NCBI GenBank assembly: GCA_003241385.1
Contig: QFPO01000033.1
Span: forward strand, 1-7,921
Length of the DNA: 7,921 nucleotides
Reading direction: 5' to 3'
Source: Rhodanobacter denitrificans
GTDB lineage: Bacteria > Pseudomonadota > Gammaproteobacteria > Xanthomonadales > Rhodanobacteraceae
Below the pieces are notes generated by a model. It searched no databases, was not told the DNA's origin, and saw only the letters and a list, made by a program, of their open reading frames with translations. Shown here piece by piece: positions 7,487 through 7,921 of this stretch. A program made the position numbers and the translations under genes. Every line of letters begins with the position of its first letter. Within the stretch, counting starts at the first letter, position 1.

Positions 7487-7530
7487 GAAAAAGGCGGGAG
7501 TTCGCACTCCCGCCTTTTTCTTTGGATTTT
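7487..7530 (+). terminator. Rho-independent terminator of the csgG-like gene
   Basis: A perfect 14-bp stem (7487-7500 with 7507-7520) closes over the loop TTCGCA, and the stem ends in a T run continuing as CTTTGGATTTTT. It lies 48 nt after the stop codon. The A run on its left side means it could also stop transcription coming from the right on the minus strand. Confidence 0.93.
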
Positions 7531-7715
7531 TCTCAGTGCAGGATCGAGCGATGTTCGGCGCTGCCGCTGCCGCTGTTGCTTTCAGTTTTCGACGTTATGG
7601 GTCTGAGGCGAACTGAGCAATGCAGGGCAGGGTGCGCCTGGGGGCGGTTGAATGTGCTGGCGCTTGTTTTTTTTATGCTGGAGAGCCGGTAAACGCCACG
7701 GCATCAACGGCTCGA
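7531..7715. other. Intergenic stretch with no supported gene
   Basis: This stretch lies between the terminator and the right repeat. It contains a T tract (8 T) at 7667-7674. A weak sigma-70 look-alike, TTGAAT (7648-7653) with TTTTAT (7671-7676) at 17-nt spacing, is present but has no gene to drive within the window. No coding frame here has convincing start signals. Confidence 0.5.
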
Positions 7716-7921
7716 GATCAAGATCAAGAGCTTCCGCGCGCTGCGCGCACGGGTGACTTTTGTCTTGTCAAAAGTCACCAAAACCGCCTGCGCTGACGCG
7801 AGCCGGCGCGGCTGCGCCGCGCCGGTGCCCTGCGCTTCTCGGTCGCCCAGGCACGCTGCCCCAACTCGCTGGCGCTCAGACACGGGGCAGCTCTTCGGCC
7901 TGGGCGACCTGCGATGCTCGG
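7716..7921 (-). repeat. Structured intergenic repeat, right copy, inverted (continues past window edge)
   Basis: 7770-7797 is the exact reverse complement of 1-28, and 7716-7757 matches the reverse complement of 117-158 at 36 of 42 positions. The core hairpin is perfect and compact: GGTGACTTTTG (7752-7762), 6-nt loop TCTTGT, CAAAAGTCACC (7769-7779). A second hairpin at 7734-7752 corresponds to the one at 122-140 on the left. Beyond the match to the left copy, a third perfect hairpin (CCGGCGCGGC, loop TGC, GCCGCGCCGG, 7803-7825) and a nested structure (7841-7909) may belong to the same element, since the left copy is cut off by the window edge at the equivalent point. It lies 3' of the csgG-like gene, in the same orientation relative to it as the left copy has to the protease gene. 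Confidence 0.85.
7841..7909. other. Nested inverted repeat at right end
   Basis: GGTCGCCCAGGC (7841-7852) pairs perfectly over 12 bp with GCCTGGGCGACC (7898-7909). Inside it, GCTGCCCC (7855-7862) pairs over 8 bp with GGGGCAGC (7884-7891), around a 21-nt loop. The internal loop is AC on one side and TCTTCG on the other. No T tract follows, so this is not a typical terminator. It could be part of the right repeat element, a cruciform, or the end of a further repeat past the window. Confidence 0.65.

Noticed and set aside
7620..7796. Small plus-strand frame of 58 codons ending inside the right repeat
   Set aside because: Its last 15 or so codons are simply the translated repeat hairpin, GAGG is too far (11 nt) from the ATG, and no homology is recognised.

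Overview
The window reads as chromosomal DNA of a GC-rich gammaproteobacterium, most likely of the order Lysobacterales (Xanthomonadales). This is an inference from four things: the high GC content, a canonical bacterial SerRS, a secreted protease ending in an IFADGFE-type tail, and long structured intergenic repeats containing GGTGACTTTT / AAAAGTCACC. I cannot name the genus.

Layout, left to right. Positions 1-158 are one copy of a structured intergenic repeat, whose stem is interrupted by an 82-nt folded insert. A 139-nt stretch follows with no gene I can support. At 298-342 is a strong minus-strand terminator for the long minus-strand gene at 349-3705, a secreted multidomain subtilisin-like (S8) protease. 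A 191-bp divergent promoter region separates it from serS (seryl-tRNA synthetase, plus strand, 3897-5174). serS converges on a two-gene minus-strand operon, arsC-like (6109-6459) then a LysR-type regulator (5195-6109). These two overlap as TGATG, and a single hairpin contains the stop codons of serS and lysR. A 263-bp divergent region carries an extended -10 promoter for a plus-strand gene encoding a secreted CsgG-like protein (6723-7439), which has its own perfect terminator (7487-7530). Positions 7531-7715 hold no supported gene. From 7716 to the window end is a second copy of the structured repeat, inverted relative to the first and followed by more hairpins.

The genes do not form one pathway. 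serS is housekeeping; the protease and the CsgG-like protein are exported to or across the envelope; the ArsC-like reductase and LysR regulator form a small, probably regulatory, unit. The least explained part is the non-coding DNA. Two inverted copies of a hairpin repeat lie 3' of the two outermost genes in the same orientation relative to each gene, one with a multi-branched insert. The -10 elements of two promoters also sit in the loops of GC-rich inverted repeats. I found no CRISPR array, tRNA, rRNA, transposase, phage gene or recognisable defence system, and I do not claim a new multi-gene system here.
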